Part shown: positions 7,362-15,592 of the stretch, one piece after another
Numbering within the stretch: position 1 is the stretch's first letter
Layout: each line of letters begins with the position of its first letter
DNA from: Bacteroidota bacterium
Lineage (GTDB): Bacteria; Bacteroidota; Bacteroidia; Cytophagales; Cyclobacteriaceae
NCBI GenBank assembly: GCA_018267285.1
Contig: JAFDYU010000015.1
Location: 62,001-126,000 of the forward strand
Length of the DNA: 64,000 bases
Direction of reading: 5' to 3'
Made by a program: the position numbers and the translations under genes
The notes under the pieces: model-generated
Databases searched by the model: none
What the model was told of the DNA's origin: nothing
The model's input: the letters and a program-made list of their open reading frames with translations, nothing else

Positions 7362-8588
7362 CTACGAATTTACAACGAACCCCCACAATGGCACATACAC
7401 TTTGTTGTGGGCAGTTAAATTTTTCACGTCCACTATTTCGTAAACAGCAATTGCCCAAAACTTTTTGTCGTACCAGTTGGCCTTGACCAAAATCTTAAGT
7501 TTGTCACCGATTGGGGTGTACTTGATACTGAAAATATTTCCCTCTCTTTTTAGCTCAGTCCATTTTTCATTGTCAAGAATCATAACGCTCTCCAGGTATT
7601 CAGATTCAATTGAAAATGTACATTCTCGACCTCGTTCAATCTTTCTAGAAACTGGTAATTCAGCTGCGTTGATTGGATACTCAAAAGGAAAAGTCTCTAC
7701 AAACTCCCTGCTAGTCCCTGAAATTGCTTTCTCAAAAATCTGTTTCGAGTCAAATCCTAGTTTGAAGAAACTGTCATTAATGAATAAGAGATTTTCATAT
7801 TCTCTCAAGGTTATTGTATTGGTGGTCAATTGCCAGTCCTTGTCTCCAGGTAAATGGGAAAAGATGAATGCCTCTGGAGGAACGCAAAACCAATATGGAT
7901 CAAATCTCATCTTGCTCTTAAGAAGTCCTTTATCAGTGGTTTCGCTGTCCGAGCTCCCCCAAGTTACATCTATCAATTTCCAAGTGCCGTCAATTTTGAC
8001 AGCGTTCCATGCATGGTCAATATCTGAGAACTTGTCACCAGGCTTGTATCCGTAACCCTTTGCAAAGCCTGATATTTTTTCGACCTCAAGATTCATCAAG
8101 TGCCCAAGTTCTTGAAATAATGAACTGAATCCTTCACAAACTGCCTTCCTTTTTATTAAAACGCTGTCGGCACTCTCTTCGCTGTATTGTCCTGTATTAA
8201 ATCCTTTATCGTCATAATGTATATGAGTCGCAATCCATGAATAAATAAGACGGGCTTTTTCCAAGTCATTCTTTGCTGGTCTTTTCAAGTAATCTGCTAG
8301 CTCGGAATTATTCCGTGAGTATTTTTCCGGAGTTTCTCGTGCGTACTTGTCCAGGTGAGCATATTTATCTGGTCTTATTGCCTTAGGAATTTTTTTCCTC
8401 GTTGAAGTGCTTTTTGTCGAGCTGGTAGTATTTGAAACCGAATCCGATTGGAAATTCTCGCGAACAGAGTCTTGCTGGGCAATGCCTATCCAATTGTTCA
8501 GTTCTGCTTTAAAGTCCGAGTTGGTCGAATAAAGAAATGTCCCAAGTCCAGCAAACAAAACTACAAGTAATATTAGTCCTCTCTTCAT
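7362..8588 (-). CDS. membrane-anchored transglutaminase-like protein
   Basis: 408 residues. One N-terminal hydrophobic segment (about 4-20; anchor or signal), a Ser/Thr-rich linker to ~65, then a transglutaminase-like domain. The catalytic triad is intact: C151 in KAVCEGFSSLF, H192 in DHAWNAV, D207 in LIDVTWG. The arrangement is that of the kyphoscoliosis-peptidase-like group. The C-terminal 180 residues are beta-rich and unassigned. It probably acts on peptides or amides outside the cytoplasm; the substrate is unknown. It is the single gene of a unit bounded by two similar 14-bp repeats (7236-7249 and 8597-8610). Confidence 0.85.
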   Translation of the reverse strand: MKRGLILLVVLFAGLGTFLYSTNSDFKAELNNWIGIAQQDSVRENFQSDSVSNTTSSTKSTSTRKKIPKAIRPDKYAHLDKYARETPEKYSRNNSELADYLKRPAKNDLEKARLIYSWIATHIHYDDKGFNTGQYSEESADSVLIKRKAVCEGFSSLFQELGHLMNLEVEKISGFAKGYGYKPGDKFSDIDHAWNAVKIDGTWKLIDVTWGSSDSETTDKGLLKSKMRFDPYWFCVPPEAFIFSHLPGDKDWQLTTNTITLREYENLLFINDSFFKLGFDSKQIFEKAISGTSREFVETFPFEYPINAAELPVSRKIERGRECTFSIESEYLESVMILDNEKWTELKREGNIFSIKYTPIGDKLKILVKANWYDKKFWAIAVYEIVDVKNLTAHNKVYVPLWGFVVNS

Positions 8589-8660
8589 AAAAATTTAATT
8601 GCCCACAACGCTCGAATATACGCACATTTAATACGGATCATCTCCAAGCTGTTGCGGATT

Positions 8661-8727
8661 AGCGAACAACTCTGATAGAGCAGAGATAAACTCAAAAACA
8701 ACTTAGCAACTTTTAAAGTTGTTCGCT
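8661..8727. repeat. 67-bp element with 11-bp inverted repeats
   Basis: AGCGAACAACT (8661-8671) and AGTTGTTCGCT (8717-8727) are perfect inverted copies. It lies just downstream of the minus-strand PLP-enzyme gene and at the right border of the accessory block. It could be a 3' hairpin of that gene or the remnant of a small element. Confidence 0.45.
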
Positions 8728-8748
8728 TTGCTACTACTTAAGAATGGC

Positions 8749-9627
8749 TTAGTGCAAACCTCCCGTGTGCAGTACCAAAACCCTTGAGCCTTTTTCAAAA
8801 AATCCTTTCTTCATAAAATCAAAAAACCCAACCATCATTTTGCCGGTGTACACAAAATCGAGGGGCAGGTTGTTTTCTTTTTTCATTTGTGAAATAAATT
8901 GATCCAATTCGGGCGAGCTTTTTGCATAGCCGCCAAAATGATAATTGGTTTCAATGCTGCCGTTTGAAAATTCCCTTCCGGAAAAATCGGAAGCAAAATT
9001 TTTTACTTCCTCGGCTAAGAAACCGCCATCCTTCAAAACCGAAAAACCAATTACTTTTCGTTTGCCTTCAAGCCCACAAATAATTCCGGCCATGGTGCCG
9101 CCTGTGCCTACGGGCAAACACAAATAGTCGAAGTCGATCGGTAAAAGTTTTTCTTTGGCAAATTCACAACAGCCCTTTACGGCAAGCAGGTTTGATCCGC
9201 CTTCGGGTACGAGATAAAATTTTCCGAATAGCTTTTTAAGTTGATTTATAAAATGCGTTTCTTTTTTCAAACGATATTCTTCGCGCGAAATAAAATGTAG
9301 TTTCATTCCGCACTGTTCTGCAAAAGACAAAGTCGCATTCAGTGGTAAAATTTTCTCACCACGAATTATTCCGATGCTTTTAAATCCAGTTTCTTTTGCC
9401 GCAGCAGCTGTGGCGTAAATGTGATTTGAAAATGCTCCGCCAAAGGTGAGCAAGGTTTCGTATCCAAGTTTTCGGGCTTCTTCCAAATTGTATTTCAGCT
9501 TCCACCATTTGTTTCCCGATACAACCGGGTGGTTTAAGTCTTCTCGTTTCACAAAAACGTTCACACCCGATTTTTCAGTCAATTCATCCCTAATTTCTAA
9601 AATAGGTGTGTCAAAATAATTTAGCAT
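8749..9627 (-). CDS. ACC deaminase / D-cysteine desulfhydrase-family PLP enzyme
   Basis: 292 residues, slightly short for the family (~300-340). Fold-type II PLP enzyme: the PLP lysine is K40 in SGNKWWKLKYN, followed by TFGGAFSNHIYA (the SNH motif) and the phosphate loop PVGTGGTMAG. The group includes 1-aminocyclopropane-1-carboxylate deaminase and D-cysteine desulfhydrase; sequence alone does not tell which. In soil-type Bacteroidota without ethylene links, D-cysteine desulfhydrase or a related beta-elimination is the safer guess. It is divergent from the radical SAM gene across 28 bp filled by a palindrome. Confidence 0.85.
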   Translation of the reverse strand: MLNYFDTPILEIRDELTEKSGVNVFVKREDLNHPVVSGNKWWKLKYNLEEARKLGYETLLTFGGAFSNHIYATAAAAKETGFKSIGIIRGEKILPLNATLSFAEQCGMKLHFISREEYRLKKETHFINQLKKLFGKFYLVPEGGSNLLAVKGCCEFAKEKLLPIDFDYLCLPVGTGGTMAGIICGLEGKRKVIGFSVLKDGGFLAEEVKNFASDFSGREFSNGSIETNYHFGGYAKSSPELDQFISQMKKENNLPLDFVYTGKMMVGFFDFMKKGFFEKGSRVLVLHTGGLH

Positions 9628-9646
9628 TTACTAATATATTTAGTAA
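9628..9646. promoter_or_regulatory. palindrome TTACTAA-N5-TTAGTAA between divergent genes
   Basis: Perfect 7-bp arms (9628-9634, 9640-9646) directly against the start codon of the minus-strand gene and 9 bases before the GTG of the plus-strand gene. In a 28-bp divergent gap it is well placed to be an operator for both, but AT-rich palindromes also arise by chance. Confidence 0.35.
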
Positions 9647-9655
9647 TATTGTGGT

Positions 9656-10708
9656 GTGGACGATTCGTATTTTAAAGGGCGCGGGGCGCAGATCAAAACC
9701 GGAAACAAATTCCTTCAGGCCGAGTACGTAACCGACCACATCGAAGGGCTTGATGAACCGCTGCTTGAAAATCCGCACACTCAAATTTTTTACGAAAGTC
9801 CGAAAAAGATTATTAACAAAGTGGACAGCCCCGACTTGGCCGGAATGTATTCCATGAATCCGTATCAGGGCTGCGAGCACGGATGCATTTATTGTTATGC
9901 GCGAAACACCCACGAGTATTACGGCTTCAGTGCCGGGCTCGACTTTGAGAGTAAGATCATCATAAAAAAAAATGCGCCTCAAGTTTTGGAGCAGCAACTG
10001 CTTAGCAAAAACTGGAACGCTGCACCGATTATGTTCAGCGGCAACACCGATTGCTACCAACCGCAGGAGCGAAAGCAGCAAATCACCAGGCGGATGTTGC
10101 AGGTGCTGGCCAAATACAGGCACCCGGTTGGGATGATCACCAAAAACGGCCTCATCACCCGCGACATAGACCTGTTGCAAGATCTCGCAAAAGATCACTT
10201 AGTGCACGTGATGATTTCCATTACAACCCTAGACGAAGACTTGCGCAGGCAAATGGAACCACGCACGGCCAGTGCGCTGAAGCGATTGAAAACCGTGGAA
10301 GAGCTTTCGAAGGCGAATATTCCGGTGGGCATTATGAATGCGCCCATCATCCCCGGTTTAAACCATCATGAAATTCCACAAGTGTTAAAAGCAGCATCCG
10401 AACACGGTGCGCTTACAGCCGGGATGACCATCGTTCGGCTGAATGGCTCCATCGGAAAAATTTTTGAAGACTGGCTCAAAAAAAATTTCCCCGATCGGTT
10501 TGAGAAGGTGTGGAACCAAATCTGCGCCATGCACGGTGGCAATGTAAACGATTCGCAATTTGGCAGGCGCATGCGCGGAGATGGAAACTTTGCCGATGCA
10601 ATTCACCAGCTTTTCAGGTCATCCAAAAAAAAATATTTTGCCGGAAAAGAAATGCCGCCTTACAATCTGACCAAATTTAGAAAAGGCGGGGCTTATTCGC
10701 TCTTTTAA
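9656..10708 (+). CDS. PA0069-family radical SAM protein
   Basis: 350 residues. The radical SAM cluster motif is C73-x3-C77-x2-C80 in GCEHGCIYCYAR, preceded by MYSMNPYQG, characteristic of the spore photoproduct lyase-like/PA0069 group. It continues with MFSGNTDCYQP, GMITKNGLITRD and a C-terminal region with MHGG. The [4Fe-4S] cluster should cleave SAM to a deoxyadenosyl radical; the substrate is unknown. The start is a GTG (9656); no ATG lies in frame nearby. In other genomes the family is often near DNA-repair genes, which is not the case here. Confidence 0.88.
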   Translation: MDDSYFKGRGAQIKTGNKFLQAEYVTDHIEGLDEPLLENPHTQIFYESPKKIINKVDSPDLAGMYSMNPYQGCEHGCIYCYARNTHEYYGFSAGLDFESKIIIKKNAPQVLEQQLLSKNWNAAPIMFSGNTDCYQPQERKQQITRRMLQVLAKYRHPVGMITKNGLITRDIDLLQDLAKDHLVHVMISITTLDEDLRRQMEPRTASALKRLKTVEELSKANIPVGIMNAPIIPGLNHHEIPQVLKAASEHGALTAGMTIVRLNGSIGKIFEDWLKKNFPDRFEKVWNQICAMHGGNVNDSQFGRRMRGDGNFADAIHQLFRSSKKKYFAGKEMPPYNLTKFRKGGAYSLF

Positions 10709-10727
10709 GTGTTGTCAACATTTTAAT

Positions 10728-10735
10728 TAACTTTG
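10728..10735 (+). promoter_or_regulatory. promoter -7 element (TAACTTTG) of the metal-efflux locus
   Basis: TAACTTTG matches TAnnTTTG exactly, 14 bases before the ATG at 10750. No good -33 TTTG is seen at 19-20 nt. Confidence 0.45.
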
Positions 10736-10749
10736 CGTTTGATACACTT

Positions 10750-11121
10750 ATGAAGCGCATCCTTGCCATATCTTTTTTAATTGTTTACATCAACTCGAAT
10801 ACCGAGTTTCATGAGATGATGCGCATTCCGGTTTTGATCGAACATTATACCGAGCACAAAAAAAATAATAATGATATTTCGTTTTGGGAATTCTTGGTGA
10901 TGCACTACAAAACCAATGTAAACCACGATGCCCACGACAAAGAATTGCCCTTCAAAGATCCGGCCCACTCATTCACTTCGCCAACATTAGCCCTGCCGAT
11001 ACATAAAATTGTTTTGAAAGAAACCGAATTTGTTTCTGAAGTTAGCCACGACTCTACGTACTCCGAAACATTCATTGCATCGCACCTGAGCGATATCTTC
11101 CAACCTCCCAGGTTTTCTTAA
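10750..11121 (+). CDS. His-rich small secreted protein of metal-efflux locus
   Basis: 123 residues with a signal-like N-terminus (MKRILAISFLIVYI). The mature part is rich in His, Glu and Met: FHEMMRIPVLIEHYTEH, MHYKTNVNHDAHDKELPFK, and further His residues toward the C-terminus. Proteins of this look are often found directly ahead of CzcA/CusA operons in Bacteroidota, as here. A periplasmic metal-binding or metal-sensing role is likely but inferred. A factor-independent terminator separates it from czcA, so pump expression may depend on read-through. Confidence 0.65.
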   Translation: MKRILAISFLIVYINSNTEFHEMMRIPVLIEHYTEHKKNNNDISFWEFLVMHYKTNVNHDAHDKELPFKDPAHSFTSPTLALPIHKIVLKETEFVSEVSHDSTYSETFIASHLSDIFQPPRFS

Positions 11122-11142
11122 TTTTTATTTCTTATTTATTTT

Positions 11143-11181
11143 ATTGAGGTTGATTCGCCTACCTCAATTTGTCTTTTTTTT
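11143..11181 (+). terminator. intrinsic terminator between the secreted peptide gene and czcA
   Basis: ATTGAGGT (11143-11150) and ACCTCAAT (11161-11168) form an 8-bp stem with a 10-nt loop, followed by a run rich in T (11168-11181). It sits 33 bases before the czcA start. Confidence 0.65.
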
Positions 11182-11213
11182 CATAAAAGTGAATTTTTCA
11201 TTTATCTATTTGT

Positions 11214-14200
11214 ATGCTCGAACGCATCATATCCTTTTCCATCAATAACAAAGTCATTGTTGGCCTGCTCACCATCGGGTTGATAATTTGGGGAAGTTAT
11301 TCCCTAACTAAACTACCCATTGATGCCGTGCCCGACATCACCAACAACCAGGTGCAGGTACTTACGGTTTCTCCTTCTTTGGCAGCCAATGAAATTGAGA
11401 GGCTTGTAACTTTTCCGATAGAGCAAACAATGGCCACGATCCCGGGCATCACCGAGATGCGGTCGTTCTCAAGATTTGGTTTGTCTGTAGTTACGATTGT
11501 TTTCACTGAAGATACAGATGTGTATTGGGCAAGACAGCAAGTGAACGAGCGCCTTACGGTTGCAAAGTCACAAATTCCTGCTGGTGTTGGAAACCCTGAG
11601 CTCGGGCCTATTTCAACAGGGCTCAGCGAAATCTATCAGTATATTATCCGACCCGCCAAAGGCTATGAAAAAAAATACGATGCCATGGAGTTGCGCACTA
11701 TTCAGGATTGGATTGTGCGCAGGCAACTGCTCGGTACTCCGGGTGTTGCAGACGTAAGCAGTTGGGGCGGCAAACTCAAACAATACGAGATCGCTCTTGA
11801 TATCGATAAGCTTCACGGTATGAATGTGGGTATCTATGAAGTACTTACGTCTCTCCAAAAAAACAATCAAAACACGGGCGGTGCTTATATCGATCAAAAG
11901 CCGTATGCTTTTTTTATTCGTAGCGAGGGTCTTGCCAAGAACATCGAAGACATCGAAAAAATTGTAGTACGAACCAACCCATCGGGTACTCCGGTATTGA
12001 TCCGCGATGTAGCTACCGTTCGATTGGGAAACGCCACCCGGTATGGTGCCATGACCTACAACGATGAAGGCGAACAAGTGGGCGCAATTGTGTTGATGCT
12101 GAAGGGTGCAAATTCATCGGCCGTCATAGAAAAAGTAAAAGATCGTATCGAACAAATTAAAAAAACGCTCCCTAAGGGGCTTATCATTGAGCCGTATCTC
12201 GATCGCACGAAGTTGGTGAACAATGCCATTGGAACAGTTACAAAAAATCTGGCTGAAGGAGCGTTGATTGTTGTTTTTGTGTTGGTGCTTATGTTGGGAA
12301 ATTTTCGAGCCGGGCTTGTGGTGGCTTCGGTCATTCCGTTGGCCATGCTCTTTTCCATTTCATTGATGAATTTGTTTGGCGTATCCGGAAATTTGATGAG
12401 CCTGGGAGCGATCGACTTTGGGTTGATCGTTGACGGTGCTGTAATTATTGTAGAGGCAACGCTTCATCATCTCGCCTTACTTAATCGCACAGAAAAAATT
12501 TCGCAGGAGGAAATGAATGCCGAAGTAAAACAAGCATCTACCTCTATGATGACTTCTGCGGCATTTGGACAGATCATCATTTTGATTGTGTATTTACCCA
12601 TCCTTACGTTGGTGGGCATCGAAGGGAAAATGTTCAGGCCAATGGCACAAACTGTAGCGTTTGCCATATTGGGTGCGTTGATCCTTTCGGTTACGTATGT
12701 GCCTATGATTTCCTCTTTGGTGCTGAACAAAAGACCGATCCGCCCTAAAAATATTTCCGATAAGATCATGGCTTTCTTCCATCGCCTGTACAACCCCATG
12801 ATTACGTGGGCACTAAACAAACGGGTTATGGTTATTTCCATTTCAATGGTGCTTTTCATTTTGAGCTTGATTGTATTTTTACGCCTTGGAGGCGAATTCA
12901 TCCCCACATTAGATGAAGGAGATTTTGCGGTTGAAACAAAAATAATTACGGGCAGCTCTCTTTCGCAGACAATTGAAACAACCCAAAAAGCAGCGCGCAT
13001 TTTACTGGATCATTTCCCCGAAGTAAAAGAAGTGATCGGAAAAATTGGTACTTCAGAGATTCCCACAGATCCTATGCCCATTGAAAATGGCGATTTGATA
13101 ATTGTGCTCAAAGATCGTGAAGACTGGGTGAGTGCACACTCGCGCGAAGAGCTGGCCGATGCCATGTCGGCAAAATTGAGTGAAAAAATGCCGGGTGTAT
13201 TTTTTGGTTTTCAGCAGCCGATACAAATGCGGTTCAATGAACTGATGACGGGGGCCCGACAAGATGTAGTCATCAAAATTTATGGAGAAGACATCGACAA
13301 GCTTGTGGCTTATGCCGAACAAACCAAAACTATTTTGCAAACCGTGCAAGGCGCTTCCGATATCTACGTAGAGCCGATGCGTGGGCTGCCTCAAATTGTT
13401 GTACGCTTCGACCGAGATAAATTGGCCATGTTTGGGTTAAGTGTAGAGCAAGTCAATTCCGTTTTGCGTACAGGTTTTGCCGGAGAGGTTGCCGGCATTA
13501 TTTATGAAAAAGAAAGGCGTTTCGATCTCGTGGTGCGGCTTCAACAAATGAACCGATCCGGCATTGAGGATATTAAAAAATTAAACGTAACGACCTTAGA
13601 CAATCAGCAGATTCCACTTGAACAACTGGCGGATATTCAATTGGAATCCGGGATCAATCAAATTCAACGTGACGATGCCAAACGCAGAATCGCCATCGGT
13701 TTTAATGTAAGAGGGCGCGATGTGGAATCTCTCGTTAATGAGATCAGCAAAAGAATAGATTTGAAGATAGACCTCGAGCCCGGGTATTTTCTAAAATATG
13801 GTGGCGATTTTAAAAACCTGCAAGAAGCTAAACAACGGTTGATGATCGCGGTGCCGGCATCGCTGTTGCTGATTTTTGTTTTGCTCTTCCTTTCTTTCCG
13901 GCCGTGGCGGGAAACGTTGTTGATTTACACTTCCGTGCCCTTAGCTGCAATTGGTGGCGTTATTGCGCTGTGGTTGCGCGGCATGCCCTTTAGCATTTCT
14001 GCCGGAGTTGGGTTCATTGCCTTGTTTGGCGTAGCCGTACTGAACGGAATTGTATTGATAGCGGAGTTTAACCGGATTAGGAAAAACGATTCCTCTGCGT
14101 CTGCATACCAAATAGCATTAAACGGAACTCGTGTGCGCTTACGACCTGTACTAATGACTGCGCTGGTGGCTTCTCTCGGTTTTTTGCCAATGGCACTCTC

Positions 14201-14345
14201 TCAAACCTCTGGAGCCGAAGTGCAGCGACCACTTGCCACGGTAGTGATTGGCGGGTTGGTTTCGGCAACGATACTCACGTTGGTGGTGCTCCCCGTACTC
14301 TTTACCTATTTTGAAAAAGTTCACCCAAAAAATGTTGTATCATGA
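11214..14345 (+). CDS. czcA: heavy-metal RND efflux pump, CzcA type
   Basis: 1043 residues, the normal HME-RND length. Inner-membrane proton/metal antiporter with 12 helices and two large periplasmic loops. The TM4 proton-relay motif DFGLIVDGAVIIVE is intact, with D401, D407 and E414, corresponding to the D402/D408/E415 set of CzcA. This favours divalent cations (Zn, Co, Cd, Ni) over Cu(I)/Ag(I), because CusA carries a different TM4 motif. Early residues read KLPIDAVPDITNNQVQV, typical of the family. The stop overlaps the TolC start by four bases (ATGA), and all three pump parts lie together. Confidence 0.92.
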   Translation: MLERIISFSINNKVIVGLLTIGLIIWGSYSLTKLPIDAVPDITNNQVQVLTVSPSLAANEIERLVTFPIEQTMATIPGITEMRSFSRFGLSVVTIVFTEDTDVYWARQQVNERLTVAKSQIPAGVGNPELGPISTGLSEIYQYIIRPAKGYEKKYDAMELRTIQDWIVRRQLLGTPGVADVSSWGGKLKQYEIALDIDKLHGMNVGIYEVLTSLQKNNQNTGGAYIDQKPYAFFIRSEGLAKNIEDIEKIVVRTNPSGTPVLIRDVATVRLGNATRYGAMTYNDEGEQVGAIVLMLKGANSSAVIEKVKDRIEQIKKTLPKGLIIEPYLDRTKLVNNAIGTVTKNLAEGALIVVFVLVLMLGNFRAGLVVASVIPLAMLFSISLMNLFGVSGNLMSLGAIDFGLIVDGAVIIVEATLHHLALLNRTEKISQEEMNAEVKQASTSMMTSAAFGQIIILIVYLPILTLVGIEGKMFRPMAQTVAFAILGALILSVTYVPMISSLVLNKRPIRPKNISDKIMAFFHRLYNPMITWALNKRVMVISISMVLFILSLIVFLRLGGEFIPTLDEGDFAVETKIITGSSLSQTIETTQKAARILLDHFPEVKEVIGKIGTSEIPTDPMPIENGDLIIVLKDREDWVSAHSREELADAMSAKLSEKMPGVFFGFQQPIQMRFNELMTGARQDVVIKIYGEDIDKLVAYAEQTKTILQTVQGASDIYVEPMRGLPQIVVRFDRDKLAMFGLSVEQVNSVLRTGFAGEVAGIIYEKERRFDLVVRLQQMNRSGIEDIKKLNVTTLDNQQIPLEQLADIQLESGINQIQRDDAKRRIAIGFNVRGRDVESLVNEISKRIDLKIDLEPGYFLKYGGDFKNLQEAKQRLMIAVPASLLLIFVLLFLSFRPWRETLLIYTSVPLAAIGGVIALWLRGMPFSISAGVGFIALFGVAVLNGIVLIAEFNRIRKNDSSASAYQIALNGTRVRLRPVLMTALVASLGFLPMALSQTSGAEVQRPLATVVIGGLVSATILTLVVLPVLFTYFEKVHPKNVVS

Positions 14346-15583
14346 AATTGATTCGTAAAGAATTATTATTTGCTTCGTTTGCGGTGATGTTTTTCGTTGC
14401 TGTAGTGCCTGCGCAGAAACTCACACTTGACGAAGCTGTTCAAACTGCCCTGAAAAACAATCCTTCTATCAAATCGGCTGAACACCAAATTGATTATTTT
14501 AAAGAAATAAAGAAAACAGGCACCGATATCGGCAAACTTTCTGCCACTTGGATGCACGGCCAGTACAATTCGGTGTATCGCGACAATAATTTGACTCTGC
14601 TTCAAAACATCCCGTTCCCAACTACGCTCTTCAACCAGGTTCAGCTCGGACGTGAACAAGTTTTTGGTGCCGAGCAAAACCTCATTGTGCAAAAAAATAA
14701 TTTGGTTTTTGAAGTTAGGACGGTGTACTATCAGCTGCTGTACTTAGGTGCGAATAAAAATCTTTTGCTTTCGCAAGACAGCTTATACGCAGATTTTGCC
14801 CGCGCCTCTGCACTTCGATTTAAAACAGGTGAAAGCAACCTGCTGGAAAAGACAACAGCCGAAACGCAATTGATGGAAATCCAAAATTTAAAACGTCAAA
14901 ATGATGCTGATATTAACATTGCACAATCGAGGCTACAGGCTCTATTGAAAAGCGAAACACCTGTGGACGTAGCAGAAGTACTCGCGAAGCGTTCGTTGCC
15001 AACGGATCTTGATTCAACACTTCTGCAAAATAATCCAACCTTAAAATTGGCCCGGCAAGAAATACGTATCAATCAAAAATTTAAACAAGTTGAGCGCAGC
15101 CGCGCACTGCCCGACCTAATGGTTGGTGGCTTTGTGCAAAGTTTAACCGGTGTGCAAAGTTTGAGCGGGCAAGATGTTTTCTTTCCGCGCAGCCATAGGT
15201 TTGCCGGCTTTCAACTCGGTTTGGCTATTCCCTTATGGATCCGGCCTCATCTGGCCCGTGCCAAAGCAGCCTCTTTTCAAGAAGCCATGACCAGAAATAA
15301 TGCGGAAAATTATGAGGTTATGCTTACCGGAAATTTTGCACAAGCTGAACGTGAACTTGAAAAAAATAATGCAACACTAAATTATTTCGAAACCAGTGCA
15401 TTAAATAATGCACAACTTTTGCTGTCTCAAGCTAAGAAAGCTTTTAATGCGGGAGAAATAAGTTATGTAGAATTTTTACAGGCACTAAAAAGTTCAATTA
15501 CCATTCGGAGTAATTACCTGCAGGCTTTAAACCAATACAATCAATCCATACTAAAAATCGAATTCCTTCTCGGAAAATTTTAA
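14342..15583 (+). CDS. TolC-family outer-membrane efflux protein
   Basis: 413 residues with a signal peptide (hydrophobic core to about residue 22, cleavage near VPAQ). Two outer membrane efflux protein repeats of long helices: KLTLDEAVQTALKNNPSI in the first half and LLQNNPTLKLARQEI in the second. It forms the trimeric channel for the CzcA/CzcB pump encoded on either side. It overlaps czcA by 4 bases and lies 9 bases ahead of the adaptor gene, so it is clearly part of one transcript. Confidence 0.9.
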   Translation: MKLIRKELLFASFAVMFFVAVVPAQKLTLDEAVQTALKNNPSIKSAEHQIDYFKEIKKTGTDIGKLSATWMHGQYNSVYRDNNLTLLQNIPFPTTLFNQVQLGREQVFGAEQNLIVQKNNLVFEVRTVYYQLLYLGANKNLLLSQDSLYADFARASALRFKTGESNLLEKTTAETQLMEIQNLKRQNDADINIAQSRLQALLKSETPVDVAEVLAKRSLPTDLDSTLLQNNPTLKLARQEIRINQKFKQVERSRALPDLMVGGFVQSLTGVQSLSGQDVFFPRSHRFAGFQLGLAIPLWIRPHLARAKAASFQEAMTRNNAENYEVMLTGNFAQAERELEKNNATLNYFETSALNNAQLLLSQAKKAFNAGEISYVEFLQALKSSITIRSNYLQALNQYNQSILKIEFLLGKF

Positions 15584-15592
15584 TTTCTAAAC

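Noticed and set aside
12467-13000. 177-codon minus-strand open frame
   Set aside because: Antisense to czcA in a conserved membrane region; low-complexity composition typical of a shadow frame.
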